This document shows, piece after piece, positions 8,449 through 17,110 of a stretch of DNA of 64,000 bases; the stretch's first letter is position 1; each line of letters starts with the position of its first letter. Source of the DNA: Arthrobacter sp. NicSoilB4 (lineage in GTDB: Bacteria; Actinomycetota; Actinomycetes; Actinomycetales; Micrococcaceae). The translations under genes and the position numbers were made by a program. The notes below the pieces were generated by a model. It worked only from the letters and a program-made list of their open reading frames with translations, did not search any database and was not told the DNA's origin. The stretch is taken from positions 3,286,001 to 3,350,000 of the forward strand of contig NZ_AP024653.1 in the NCBI RefSeq assembly GCF_019977335.1, written 5' to 3'.

Positions 8449-8709
8449 TCAGACCGGCCGGCCCAGCGCCCGCCGTAGCGTCCGTTCCAGCCGGACTTCG
8501 TCGATCTTCCAAAAGTCCCGCTGGACACCGTCCACCAGCACCACCGGGATCTCCTCGGCAAAGCGTTCCCGCAATTCGGCGTCGTCGTCCACTGACTGCT
8601 CCCGCCAGCCGATCCCCAGTCCCGCCGTCACGCGGTCGACGGCGGCGCGCGCCGCCGAGCACAGGTGGCAGTCAGCTTTGGTGATCAGGACGACGTCGGG
8701 GTTTGGCAT
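8449..8709 (-). CDS. Glutaredoxin family protein
   Basis: 86-residue thioredoxin-fold protein of the DUF836/glutaredoxin-like group with the redox motif CHLC (residues about 14-17) and the cis-proline segment EIPVVLVDG. I start at the ATG at 8709 (MPNPDVVLITKADCHLC) because the frame upstream is Arg-rich and enters the divergent promoter. TACCGT stands 6 nt before this ATG. It lies upstream of rex on the same strand (80-bp gap) and divergent from the HAD gene, a grouping seen widely in actinobacteria. Confidence 0.85.
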   Translation of the reverse strand: MPNPDVVLITKADCHLCSAARAAVDRVTAGLGIGWREQSVDDDAELRERFAEEIPVVLVDGVQRDFWKIDEVRLERTLRRALGRPV

Positions 8710-8821
8710 GGCTCCACGGTAGCCCGGCGGGCGGTCCTGCGTCGACGCGCCAGACGCATCCGGCACTGCCGCCGCGGGCCGGACGGCAGGAACTGGTCCC
8801 GGCTTTGACTAGACTCGTGGC

Positions 8822-9640
8822 ATGTCCGAAGAGAAGTACGTCGCTGTGGTCACAGAGCCTGTTGCAGAACCGCAGCACGGCGAAGCCGCGTTCTTCGACG
8901 TCGACAACACGCTCATGCGGGGTGCCAGCCTGTTCCACGTGGCCCGCAAGATGCACCAGCGCGGGGCGTTCACGATCCCCCAGGCGGCCGGGTTCGCCTG
9001 GAAACAGCTGATGTTCGTGCTGCGCGGGGAAAACATGGATGACGTCCATGCCGTCCGCGACACCGCCTTGGGCCTCGCCTCCGGGTTCACCGTTGAGGAC
9101 ATCGAGGCGCTCGGCGAAGAAGTCTATGACGAAATGATTGAATCCCGGATCTGGCCGGGGGCCAAGGCCCTGGCCGAACAGCACCTCCGGGTGGGCCGCA
9201 AGGTCTGGCTCGTGACGGCGACGCCGATTGAGGTGGCCTCCGTGATCTCCACCCGGCTGGGCCTCACCGGCGCCCTCGGCACGGTGGGCGAAATCCAGGA
9301 CGGCTCCTACACCGGCCGGCTGGTCGGCGACATCCTGCACGGCCCCGCCAAGGCCGTGGCGGTCACCGCCGTGGCCGAGGCCGAGGGCCTGGACCTGGCC
9401 CGGTGCTGGGCGTACAGCGATTCGCACAATGACATCCCGCTCCTGAGCATGGTGGGGCACCCCGTGGCCATCAACCCCGATTCCCGGCTCCGCCGCCACG
9501 CCCGCGAACACAACTGGCCGGTCTACGACTTCCGTTCCGGCCGGCGCGCGGCCACCTTGGGCCTCAAAGCTGCCACAGCCGGAGGGGCCATCTACGGCCT
9601 CTGGCGGGGGTTCTCCCGCTTCCGCGGCCCCACAGTCTGA
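8822..9640 (+). CDS. HAD-IB family phosphatase (SerB1-like)
   Basis: 272-residue haloacid-dehalogenase hydrolase. Motif I is FFDVDNTL (nucleophile Asp26, general acid Asp28), motif II is VWLVTATP and motif III/IV includes YSDSHNDIPLL. A helical cap lies between motifs I and II. The C-terminal GLKAATAGGAIYGLW segment is hydrophobic and may touch the membrane. The substrate is not certain: the family includes phosphoserine phosphatases and lipid-phosphate phosphatases. The ATG is preceded by TAGACT at a 6-nt distance, so the mRNA is probably leaderless. Confidence 0.88.
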   Translation: MSEEKYVAVVTEPVAEPQHGEAAFFDVDNTLMRGASLFHVARKMHQRGAFTIPQAAGFAWKQLMFVLRGENMDDVHAVRDTALGLASGFTVEDIEALGEEVYDEMIESRIWPGAKALAEQHLRVGRKVWLVTATPIEVASVISTRLGLTGALGTVGEIQDGSYTGRLVGDILHGPAKAVAVTAVAEAEGLDLARCWAYSDSHNDIPLLSMVGHPVAINPDSRLRRHAREHNWPVYDFRSGRRAATLGLKAATAGGAIYGLWRGFSRFRGPTV

Positions 9641-9663
9641 TCCCGCGCTACACTTCCGGCTCC

Positions 9664-9751
9664 GCGCTACACTTTCGGACGGGCGCGATGCGGATCCGCG
9701 TAGCACCAAGCCCAAACCGCGTCGGCTGTCCGAAAGCGCAGCGCCGACGTC
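9664..9751. repeat. 88-bp palindromic repeat, copy A
   Basis: First of two copies of the same 88-bp unit in the 418-bp gene-free stretch between the HAD gene and bS22. Its copy B begins exactly 158 bp later; I count 12 differences and no gaps. The unit is nested: CTTTCGGAC (9672-9680) pairs with GTCCGAAAG (9728-9736), with an inner imperfect dyad around CGGATCCGCG. Degenerate fragments of the same words (CGCGCTACACTTCCGG, near 9645) precede it. The rest of this gene-free stretch shows no ORF or known RNA beyond the bS22 terminator. Confidence 0.8.
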
Positions 9752-9821
9752 AACCCCTCGCCGGTCCAAGGCCACGTCGCAGTTTCTGAGCCCCCACCAC
9801 TTCCGCTGCGCTTCCGGCCCA

Positions 9822-9909
9822 GCGCTACGCTTTCGGACGGGCGCTACGCGGATCTGCGTAGCGCTTGGCCCAAACCGCGTCGGCTGTCCGAAAATGCAGC
9901 GCCGATGCC
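9822..9909. repeat. 88-bp palindromic repeat, copy B
   Basis: Second copy, with the better-preserved fold. The centre GCGCTACGC-N6-GCGTAGCGC (9841-9864) is a perfect 9-bp stem. Outer arms GCGCTACGCTTTCGGAC (9822-9838) pair with the right arm with few mismatches. It could be a REP/MITE-like extragenic palindrome or a strong transcript-end structure. Confidence 0.8.
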
Positions 9910-10008
9910 ACCCCAGGTATGTCATTCCAGTACGCCTCGGGACCTGCAACCGTGCCGCACAGCTGAAGCCGCGGCGCCCCGACGGACCAAGGGCGCGACA
10001 CCAAAGAA

Positions 10009-10039
10009 AATGCCCGCTGCCGGAAAGGCAACGGGCATT
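10009..10039 (-). terminator. Rho-independent terminator of the bS22 gene
   Basis: AATGCCCG (10009-10016) / CGGGCATT (10032-10039) with an additional GCC/GGC inner pairing. On the minus strand the stem is followed by TTCTTTGG. It begins 20 nt beyond the bS22 stop codon. Confidence 0.75.
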
Positions 10040-10058
10040 CACATGATGCGAAGTATCT

Positions 10059-10157
10059 CTACTTCTTATTGCGACGCTGGTGGCGCGTCTTGCGAAGCAG
10101 CTTGCGGTGCTTCTTCTTGGCCATACGCTTGCGACGCTTCTTAATAACTGAACCCAC
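10059..10157 (-). CDS. Small ribosomal subunit protein bS22 (AURKAIP1/COX24 domain), 32 aa
   Basis: A 32-residue, extremely basic protein: GSVIKKRRKRMAKKKHRK, then LLRKTRHQRRNKK. Known actinobacterial homologues are the extra small-subunit protein bS22 of mycobacterial ribosomes. The GTG start at 10157 has AAGGA about 8 nt upstream, and a T-tailed terminator follows. It sits behind the HTH gene at 10359, as in M. tuberculosis Rv0500A/Rv0500B. It is easily missed because it is so short. Confidence 0.92.
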   Translation of the reverse strand: MGSVIKKRRKRMAKKKHRKLLRKTRHQRRNKK

Positions 10158-10358
10158 GAAAGTTCCTTACCGGCTAGATGCAGTACCTGCCTGTTGGAAA
10201 GGGTCCACGGGCTAAGCAGCAGACTGTACAACTGACAGGTTCTTACAATGACGTAAAACGTTCCTTAACAGGGTACCGCCTATCGGGGGCACACCACGAC
10301 CGCAGGCACGCCAGGGCGTCTGCAGGTCCTCATTCCGGCCACAGAAGACGCGGAAGAA

Positions 10359-10571
10359 TCAGGCTGTTTCCGTGTGCCCGTCGACGACGGCACCCTTGAG
10401 GTACTGTTCGACGGCGGTTTCCGGCACCCGGTAGGAGCGCCCGAAACGGACGGCCGGCATCTCACCGGAATGAACAAGCCTGTACACGGTCATTTTGGAC
10501 ACGCGCATCACATCCGCGACTTCGGCCACGGTCAAGAAGCGTGCGTTGGAGAAGTTAGCCTCCGAAGACAT
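10359..10571 (-). CDS. Excisionase-type helix-turn-helix DNA-binding protein
   Basis: 70-residue single-domain MerR-like winged helix: FLTVAEVADVMRVSKMTVYR (helix-turn-helix, residues about 12-31) then VHSGEMPAVRFGRSYRVPE. It is the conserved actinobacterial partner of bS22 (Rv0500A type), related to but distinct from BldC. It has no effector domain, so it presumably acts as a small DNA-bending regulator. The 200 bp between it and bS22 holds no further ORF I can support. A weak promoter candidate is TTGGCA-N16-TATCTA (10686-10659, minus strand). Confidence 0.85.
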   Translation of the reverse strand: MSSEANFSNARFLTVAEVADVMRVSKMTVYRLVHSGEMPAVRFGRSYRVPETAVEQYLKGAVVDGHTETA

Positions 10572-10759
10572 TTCCCTATTCCTTTACTCAAGCGAACGGC
10601 AGCCCCATCTGAACGACATGGCGGTGTGCCGATGCTGAGCCATCAAACAACCATGTGTTAGATACTCTAGGGGCTGATGGTGCCAATGTGAAAGAGTTGC
10701 GCGGGAATCTCCGGGCACGGATTCAGAATTTGTGGGGCTGCCCCTGACCGCACTGGCGT

Positions 10760-11872
10760 CTAGACGCGGCTCCGGCGGATGCGCGCGGAGGCCGCAAGCT
10801 GCGCCAGGACCGATGCCGTGACATCCCAGTCCATGCAGGCGTCCGTCACACTCTGGCCGTAGACCAGCGCGTCCGTGCCGGCGGCATGCTCGGCGACGTC
10901 CAGGTTCTGCGCCCCGCCGACCAGGAAACTCTCGAGCATGACGCCCGCGATGGCCCCCGCCGGGGCGCCGCCGCTCTCCAGCTGTGAGCCGATTTCGAGG
11001 GCGACTTCCGCCTGCCGGTGGTGGTTCTTGCCGCTGTTGGCGTGGCTCGCATCCACGATCAGCCGCGGGTTGAGCTGCTTGGCGGCCAGCTTGGCCGTGG
11101 TGGCCGCGACGTCGGCGGCGGAGTAGTTGGGGCCCTTGCGTCCGCCGCGGAGGATGATGTGGGTGTCCGGGTTGCCGGCGGTGGAAACCAGGGCGGCCCT
11201 GCCGTCGCCGTCGATGCCGAGGAACGCCTGGGCCGCCCCGGCAGCGCTGCACGCGTCCAGCGCGACCTGCAGGTCGCCGTCGGTGCCGTTTTTGAACCCG
11301 ATCGGCATGGACAGCCCCGACGCCAGCTGGCGGTGGATCTGGCTTTCAGTGGTGCGGGCACCGATGGCGCCCCAGGAGACCAGGTCCGCCATGTACTGCG
11401 GGCTGATCGGCTCCAGGAACTCGGTGCCAGCGGGCAGCCCGAGCGCCGTGACCTGCTGCAGGAAGCGGCGTGCAGCGCGCAGCCCGGAGGCGATGTCGTG
11501 GCTGCCATCGAGCCGGGGATCGTTGATCAGGCCCTTCCAGCCCACCGTGGTGCGCGGCTTCTCGAAGTACGCCCGCATCACAATCAGCAGGTCTTCCTTG
11601 TGCTTCTCGGCCTGGCTGACCAGCCTGCGGGCGTATTCCAGGCCGGCCTTGGGATCGTGGATGGAGCAGGGGCCCACAATGACGAGCAGCCGGTCATCGA
11701 CCCCGTCCATGACGGCGCGGACCTCGTCCCTGCCCCGGGCTACGACTTCGGCCAGCCGGGTGTCCAGCGGCAGTTCCGCGACCACGTCCTGCGGAGTCGG
11801 CAGCGGGGTGAACTCGCTGACGCGGAGGTTAGAGGTGGACAGCTGGGATTCGGGGGCTGCTTCGATGCTCAT
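10760..11872 (-). CDS. aroF: 3-deoxy-7-phosphoheptulonate synthase, class I
   Basis: 370-residue DAHP synthase catalysing the first shikimate-pathway step (phosphoenolpyruvate + erythrose 4-phosphate). Class I signatures: VIVGPCSIHDPKAGLEYA, the metal/substrate segment GFKNGTDGDLQVALDA, the HIILRGG segment and the DASHANSGK motif near the C-terminus. There is no fused chorismate mutase. The N-terminal ~30 residues probably belong to the feedback-sensing part. Upstream lie an aromatic leader ORF and terminator hairpins, so expression is probably controlled by attenuation. aroQ (58890) is the other shikimate gene here. Confidence 0.96.
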   Translation of the reverse strand: MSIEAAPESQLSTSNLRVSEFTPLPTPQDVVAELPLDTRLAEVVARGRDEVRAVMDGVDDRLLVIVGPCSIHDPKAGLEYARRLVSQAEKHKEDLLIVMRAYFEKPRTTVGWKGLINDPRLDGSHDIASGLRAARRFLQQVTALGLPAGTEFLEPISPQYMADLVSWGAIGARTTESQIHRQLASGLSMPIGFKNGTDGDLQVALDACSAAGAAQAFLGIDGDGRAALVSTAGNPDTHIILRGGRKGPNYSAADVAATTAKLAAKQLNPRLIVDASHANSGKNHHRQAEVALEIGSQLESGGAPAGAIAGVMLESFLVGGAQNLDVAEHAAGTDALVYGQSVTDACMDWDVTASVLAQLAASARIRRSRV

Positions 11873-11937
11873 GTTCGGGGGTCCTGTTCCGGGGGTGCGG
11901 AGCGGGCCCAGATCAGAACCCGCCGGGAAATGGCGAA

Positions 11938-12020
11938 GGGCAGAGAATGATCTCTGCCCTGTTGGCTCTGAAGGAAGGTTGGATGCGTGTCAGCTAGACG
12001 CGGGCCCCTCCAGAGCCAAC
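11938..12020 (-). promoter_or_regulatory. Attenuator: alternative hairpins upstream of aroF
   Basis: In minus-strand RNA order, GTTGGCTCTG (12020-12011, inside the leader ORF) can pair perfectly with CAGAGCCAAC (11970-11961). Immediately after lies GGGCAGAG-N6-CTCTGCCC (11959-11938), an 8-bp terminator-like hairpin. The word CAGAG in the second segment can instead pair with CTCTG of the last one, giving a mutually exclusive fold. Downstream bases are only weakly U-rich. The arrangement matches a ribosome-mediated attenuator. Confidence 0.7.
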
Positions 12021-12049
12021 GAAAAATACGCATACCAACGGTTTGTCAT
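11990..12049 (-). CDS. Aromatic-rich leader peptide (MTNRWYAYFSLALEGPASS)
   Basis: A 19-codon ORF whose codons 5-9 read Trp-Tyr-Ala-Tyr-Phe, the three end products of the pathway opened by the DAHP synthase gene behind it. It ends at TGA 20 nt before the second arm of the first hairpin. Scarcity of charged tRNA-Trp, -Tyr or -Phe would stall a ribosome over the first arm. The ATG is preceded by TATGGT at 6 nt, so the transcript seems to begin with this codon. Corynebacterium glutamicum is known to have a leader peptide before aroF; this one covers all three amino acids. Confidence 0.8.
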   Translation of the reverse strand: MTNRWYAYFSLALEGPASS

Positions 12050-12055
12050 GACCCG

Positions 12056-12085
12056 ACCATAGCCTTGCGGTTGTCTTCACGGCAA
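12056..12085 (-). promoter_or_regulatory. Promoter of aroF leader transcript
   Basis: Minus strand: -35 TTGCCG (12085-12080), 18-bp spacer, -10 TATGGT (12061-12056), then 6 nt to the leader ATG at 12049, consistent with a leaderless start. Confidence 0.65.
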
Positions 12086-12133
12086 AATCCGGCACGTAAT
12101 ATTGCGGCGCAGCACCGCACGGCAGCCGGTGGA

Positions 12134-12823
12134 TCAGTCCCCGGTTCCCAGCCCGGCTTCGGTGTAGAAGCCCTCGATGTGGTCCGCCACCAACTGCGCA
12201 GCCCGGCCGCCGTCGTGGCTGGTGATGGCCGCCAGGATGCCCCGATGTTCGGTGCGGAGCCGCGCGGCAGTGGCATTCCAGTCCGGTAGGTGTCCGGTGA
12301 GCCGTCCGGCATAGTCCTGGATGGCCTCGCGCAAGGAGCCCATCATGGCGCTGACTACCGCGTTGCCTGCGGCATCGGCCAGGGCCAGGTGGAAGCGGAC
12401 ATCCAGGGCAAGGAACGCCTCCGTCTCCTCGCAGCCGTCCATCTGCTCCAGCAGCCGTGCCGCCTCGGCTAGCGCAGGCGAGTCCGGGTTGGCCCGGGAA
12501 GCGGCCCAGGACTCCAACAGCACGCGGGTCTCCACGATGTCCTTGACCGGCAGGTGCGAGGTGGCCACATGCAGCCGGAGCGCCGAGCCCAGCGCCGCAG
12601 CCGGATCGGCGATGACGACGGTCCCGGCTTCCGGACCCGACCCCACCCCGGCCCGGAGAACACCCATGGCTTCAAGGACGCGGATGGCCTCGCGGACGGA
12701 GGTGCGGGAGACCTGCAGCTGCTCGGCGAGCGAGCGTTCGGCCGGAAGCCGGCCGCCCAGGGTCAGCTGGCCGCTGGAGAACTGGCCCTCGATCCACTTC
12801 AGGACAAGCTGGTGCGTACGCAT
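12134..12823 (-). CDS. lldR: FadR/GntR-family lactate-responsive repressor
   Basis: 229-residue GntR-family regulator, FadR subfamily. The N-terminal winged helix contains GGRLPAERSLAEQLQVSRTS and VREAIRVLEAMGVL; the C-terminal all-helical FCD domain has the metal-binding pattern DVRFHLALADAAGN with later His residues (EHRGIL, DHIEGF). It is divergent from the lactate dehydrogenase gene, with two operators between them. Its own start is preceded by TAGGAT at 6 nt, and operator 1 lies just upstream of that box, so it probably represses itself. Lactate as effector is inferred from context. Confidence 0.87.
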   Translation of the reverse strand: MRTHQLVLKWIEGQFSSGQLTLGGRLPAERSLAEQLQVSRTSVREAIRVLEAMGVLRAGVGSGPEAGTVVIADPAAALGSALRLHVATSHLPVKDIVETRVLLESWAASRANPDSPALAEAARLLEQMDGCEETEAFLALDVRFHLALADAAGNAVVSAMMGSLREAIQDYAGRLTGHLPDWNATAARLRTEHRGILAAITSHDGGRAAQLVADHIEGFYTEAGLGTGD

Positions 12824-12836
12824 GGGCCCATCCTAC

Positions 12837-12879
12837 TTGTTGTGGTTGGACCACACGCCTAGACTGTGGTTGGACCACA
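12837..12879 (+). promoter_or_regulatory. lldD promoter with two identical 15-bp operators
   Basis: -35 TTGTTG (12837-12842), 17-bp spacer, -10 TAGACT (12860-12865). TGTGGTTGGACCACA occurs twice, at 12841-12855 and 12865-12879, 24 bp apart. Each is a perfect dyad with the FadR-type core TGGT-N3-ACCA. The first covers the spacer beside the -35 box and the second covers the expected transcription start, so a bound repressor would block the polymerase. Confidence 0.82.
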
Positions 12880-12943
12880 CCTCCCGGCGACTTTGCCGTC
12901 CGGAGGCCGACACCAGGAACACGAGACCTGCCCGGAGGCAGCA

Positions 12944-14272
12944 ATGACGCAGACGATCGAACCCGGCAACCCCGAGGTGTCCACCCAAGCCGGGGACACC
13001 GGCGCGGTCCATCACGCCGCTGCGGGCGGCCCGGGAAGCATCCCGGCAGCCCTCAAGCGCCGCGTTCCGAAGTACTCGGATCTGGCCCCGCTGATGCAGT
13101 TCAAGAAGCCGGAGTTCAGCCGTGCGGCGAGACTGCGGCGCGCCAGCACCATCTGGGACCTCCGGGACATGGCAAAGCGCCGCACGCCGCAGGCCCCGTT
13201 CGACTACACCGACGGCGCCGCCGAAGCCGAAATCACGCTCCGCCGCGCCCGCGAGGCCTTCCTGGACATCGAGTTCCGTCCCGGCATCCTGCGCGATGTG
13301 TCACACGTCGACCTCGGCACGCAGATCCTCGGCAAACCCTCGCGGCTCCCGGTCGGCATCGCACCCACCGGCTTCACTCGGATGATGCAGTCCGAGGGCG
13401 AATACGCCGGGTCCCAGGCAGCCGCCGCCGCCGGCATCCCGTACACACTCTCCACCATGGGCACGGCCTCCATCGAGGACGTGGCCGCCGCGGCGCCGGA
13501 CGGCCGGAACTGGTTCCAGCTCTACCTGTGGACGGACCGCGACCGTTCGCTGGAGCTGATCGAACGCGCGGCCAATGCCGGCAACGACACCCTCATGGTT
13601 ACGGTGGACACCGCCGTCGCCGGGGCCCGGCTGCGCGACGTCCGGAACGGCATGACCATCCCACCGGCGCTGACAATCAAGACCGTGCTGGATGCCTCAT
13701 ACCGGCCGGCGTGGTGGTTTAACTTCCTCACCCACGAGCCGCTGACTTTCGCGTCGCTTTCCCGCTACACCGGAACCGTCGCGGACCTGATCAACTCGAT
13801 GTTTGACCCCACCCTGACGTTCGACGACCTCGACTGGCTGCGCGAAACGTGGAAGGGCAAGCTGGTGGTCAAGGGCATCCAGACCGTCGAGGACGCCCGG
13901 AGAGTGGTGGATCACGGTGCCGACGGCGTTGTACTCTCCAACCATGGCGGCCGCCAGTTGGACCGGGCCCCGATCCCCTTCCATCTGCTCCCGGACGTCT
14001 CCGCGGCGCTCAAGGCGGACAACAGCGACGCGGCGGTCATTCTGGACACCGGCATCATGAGCGGCGCGGACATCATCGCGGCGCTGGCCTTGGGCGCCGA
14101 CTTCACGCTGATCGGCCGCGCCTACCTATACGGGCTGATGGCCGGCGGCAGGGCCGGCGTGGACCGGGCCATCGAAATCCTGGAAAAGGACATGCTCCGC
14201 ACCATGGCACTGCTGGGCGTCAGCCGGATCTCGGAGCTCACCCCGGACCACGTGCGGATCCTGAAGAAGTAG
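12944..14272 (+). CDS. lldD: L-lactate dehydrogenase (quinone), FMN-dependent
   Basis: 442-residue alpha-hydroxy-acid dehydrogenase oxidising L-lactate to pyruvate with electrons passed to the quinone pool. Catalytic features: substrate strand [17 protein letters not shown] lysine in LVVKGIQ (Lys310), catalytic His in SNHGGRQLD (His334, Arg337), and the phosphate-binding [10 protein letters not shown]. The last is unusual: the usual second residue is Gly, not Thr. The ATG at 12944 has GGAGG 6 nt upstream; the frame upstream runs through the operators and is not translated. It follows lldR divergently. Confidence 0.94.
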   Translation: MTQTIEPGNPEVSTQAGDTGAVHHAAAGGPGSIPAALKRRVPKYSDLAPLMQFKKPEFSRAARLRRASTIWDLRDMAKRRTPQAPFDYTDGAAEAEITLRRAREAFLDIEFRPGILRDVSHVDLGTQILGKPSRLPVGIAPTGFTRMMQSEGEYAGSQAAAAAGIPYTLSTMGTASIEDVAAAAPDGRNWFQLYLWTDRDRSLELIERAANAGNDTLMVTVDTAVAGARLRDVRNGMTIPPALTIKTVLDASYRPAWWFNFLTHEPLTFASLSRYTGTVADLINSMFDPTLTFDDLDWLRETWKGKLVVKGIQTVEDARRVVDHGADGVVLSNHGGRQLDRAPIPFHLLPDVSAALKADNSDAAVILDTGIMSGADIIAALALGADFTLIGRAYLYGLMAGGRAGVDRAIEILEKDMLRTMALLGVSRISELTPDHVRILKK

Positions 14273-14285
14273 CCCGCAGCTCTGC

Positions 14286-14340
14286 GAGTTTGCCGTTCGC
14301 GGCAATGTCCGTCGATGACATTGCCGCGAACTGCGAACTC
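14286..14340. terminator. Bidirectional hairpin between lldD and gdhA
   Basis: A perfect 15-bp stem GTTCGCGGCAATGTC (14295-14309) / GACATTGCCGCGAAC (14317-14331) with a 7-nt loop, extended outward by nine more positions with two mismatches. It lies between two convergent stop codons and can serve both strands. Confidence 0.75.
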
Positions 14341-14367
14341 GGCGTGCCCGGGCACGGACGGTCAGCC

Positions 14368-15714
<1,347 letters not shown>

Positions 15715-15856
15715 CTAAACCTTCAGCGCCCCTCGTCGGGCGCGACAAAACAAGCCTTTCCATGGTTGCACCGGGCCGGAGCGGATATCCATTCGGGCAC
15801 CGGAGATCGCCCCCGCGTGACAGGAACGGGGTGATGCGGGGCACAAACGGGCGGGG

Positions 15857-16429
15857 CTACTTCTTGCGGCCGAACTTCGGCAGGTTGGCCAGGAGGTCGG
15901 CGGCCTTGGTGGCTGCCCGGCCGACGGTACGGCCGATCTGCTGCGGCATTTTGTCCTCGCCTGCCGTGCCGACCGGGAGAACGACGGCGGGACTCAGCGG
16001 GCTGCCCGCGGCCCGTCCGGCGAGCGCCGCGGCAGGCTGTGGGGCGGGCGCAGGCGCGGCTGTGGCGGCCTCGGCCAGGGTGTCGGGGACGGAATGCAGC
16101 CGGTGGTCCGGCGTCCGGACGGGTGACGGTGCAGGTGATATCGCCTGTGGCGTCGCCGGGGCGGCAGCGCCGACGTCGAACGTCTCCAGCCAGCTGGCGA
16201 TCCCGGCGAGCGGCTTGGGGTTCAGAGTGTAGTAGCGCTTCTGGCCCTGGGCGCGCATGCTCACCAGGTCCGCTTCGCGGAGCACTTTGAGATGTTTGGA
16301 AATGGTGGGCTGGCTGGCCTCGAGCTCCTGGACCAGCTCCCCCACTGCTTTGTCCCCCTTGCGGAGGGATACCAGAATGTCACGCCGGGTTGCCTCAGCA
16401 ATGACGGCAAATACGTCGTCTGTCACCAT
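15857..16429 (-). CDS. ArsR-family winged-helix regulator with disordered tail
   Basis: 190 residues. An N-terminal ArsR winged helix (AEATRRDILVSLRKGDKAV, helix SQPTISKHLKVLREADLV, wing GQKRYYTLNPKPL) is followed by a ~100-residue Ala/Pro-rich linker and a basic C-terminus (LLANLPKFGRKK). The conserved metal-binding cysteines of metal sensors are absent; there is no Cys in the protein. I start at the ATG at 16429, with TAGTGT 7 nt upstream. The ligand and targets are unknown; it is divergent from the membrane-protein gene at 16592. Confidence 0.82.
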   Translation of the reverse strand: MVTDDVFAVIAEATRRDILVSLRKGDKAVGELVQELEASQPTISKHLKVLREADLVSMRAQGQKRYYTLNPKPLAGIASWLETFDVGAAAPATPQAISPAPSPVRTPDHRLHSVPDTLAEAATAAPAPAPQPAAALAGRAAGSPLSPAVVLPVGTAGEDKMPQQIGRTVGRAATKAADLLANLPKFGRKK

Positions 16430-16591
16430 GCCCTCCACACTAGCGACATATACGCCGGATGGCATCCACCAATTGCGGCCCCCGATGCTACCCGCCGGGC
16501 ATTGCCCCGCTCCGGGGGCGGTGCTAGAACGGACACACCGCCTGCCCGGCAGGTGCGGCCGCAGCCCACCGACCCCAAGGAGTGGACCATC

Positions 16592-17101
16592 ATGGGGGAC
16601 TTCTTCCGGAAACAGCTGTTCAACATCATCGCTGCCGTGTTCCTGGCACTGTTCGTGATCGTCTGGGGAAGCGTCCTGATTCAGGTCTGGGTGTTCGTCC
16701 CGGTGGTACCGGGCACCCCGCCCGAGCTGAACGGCGCCGTCGTCTGCGCCGCCGGGGCGCTGTCCACCTCGCTGAGTTCACTGACCGCCTCCGCCCTCGG
16801 TTTCACCATCGCCGAGGTGCGCCGGGAGGAGCAAAGCAGCGGAGAGGCCGCGGGCAAGGCCCAGGCCGGTGTGTTCGACGCCGGGGGGATCACCACGAAG
16901 CTCTCCGGCCGGGTCATCACGGCGCTTATGGTGTACCTCGCGATCGGCCTGCTGGTGCTGGGTGTGTGGCTGGTGAAGGGCACCGCATCGAGCGACCTGA
17001 TCGGGGCGTTCTCGCTGTCGCTGCTGGGCTGGATCATCGGCGCCGCCGGGGTGGTGTTCCAGACCGAGAAGCCCAGCTCCGAGCCGCACGCAGCAGGTTA
17101 G
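16592..17101 (+). CDS. Small membrane protein, unknown function
   Basis: 169 residues with three or four hydrophobic segments: FNIIAAVFLALFVIVWGSVL (about 9-28), a middle segment near the Ala/Ser-rich SLSSLTASALGF, VITALMVYLAIGLLVLGVWL (about 110-129), and LIGAFSLSLLGWIIGAAGVV. A charged linker with EVRREEQSSGEAAGKAQ lies between. The ATG at 16592 has AAGGAG 10 nt upstream. I do not recognise the family. It converges with the AcuC gene, 9 nt away. Confidence 0.7.
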   Translation: MGDFFRKQLFNIIAAVFLALFVIVWGSVLIQVWVFVPVVPGTPPELNGAVVCAAGALSTSLSSLTASALGFTIAEVRREEQSSGEAAGKAQAGVFDAGGITTKLSGRVITALMVYLAIGLLVLGVWLVKGTASSDLIGAFSLSLLGWIIGAAGVVFQTEKPSSEPHAAG

Positions 17102-17110
17102 CCGCAGCAG

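Noticed and set aside
8672..10231. 519-codon minus-strand ORF over the HAD gene and repeats
   Set aside because: It runs through the palindromic repeats and the antisense of the HAD gene; no domain is recognised.
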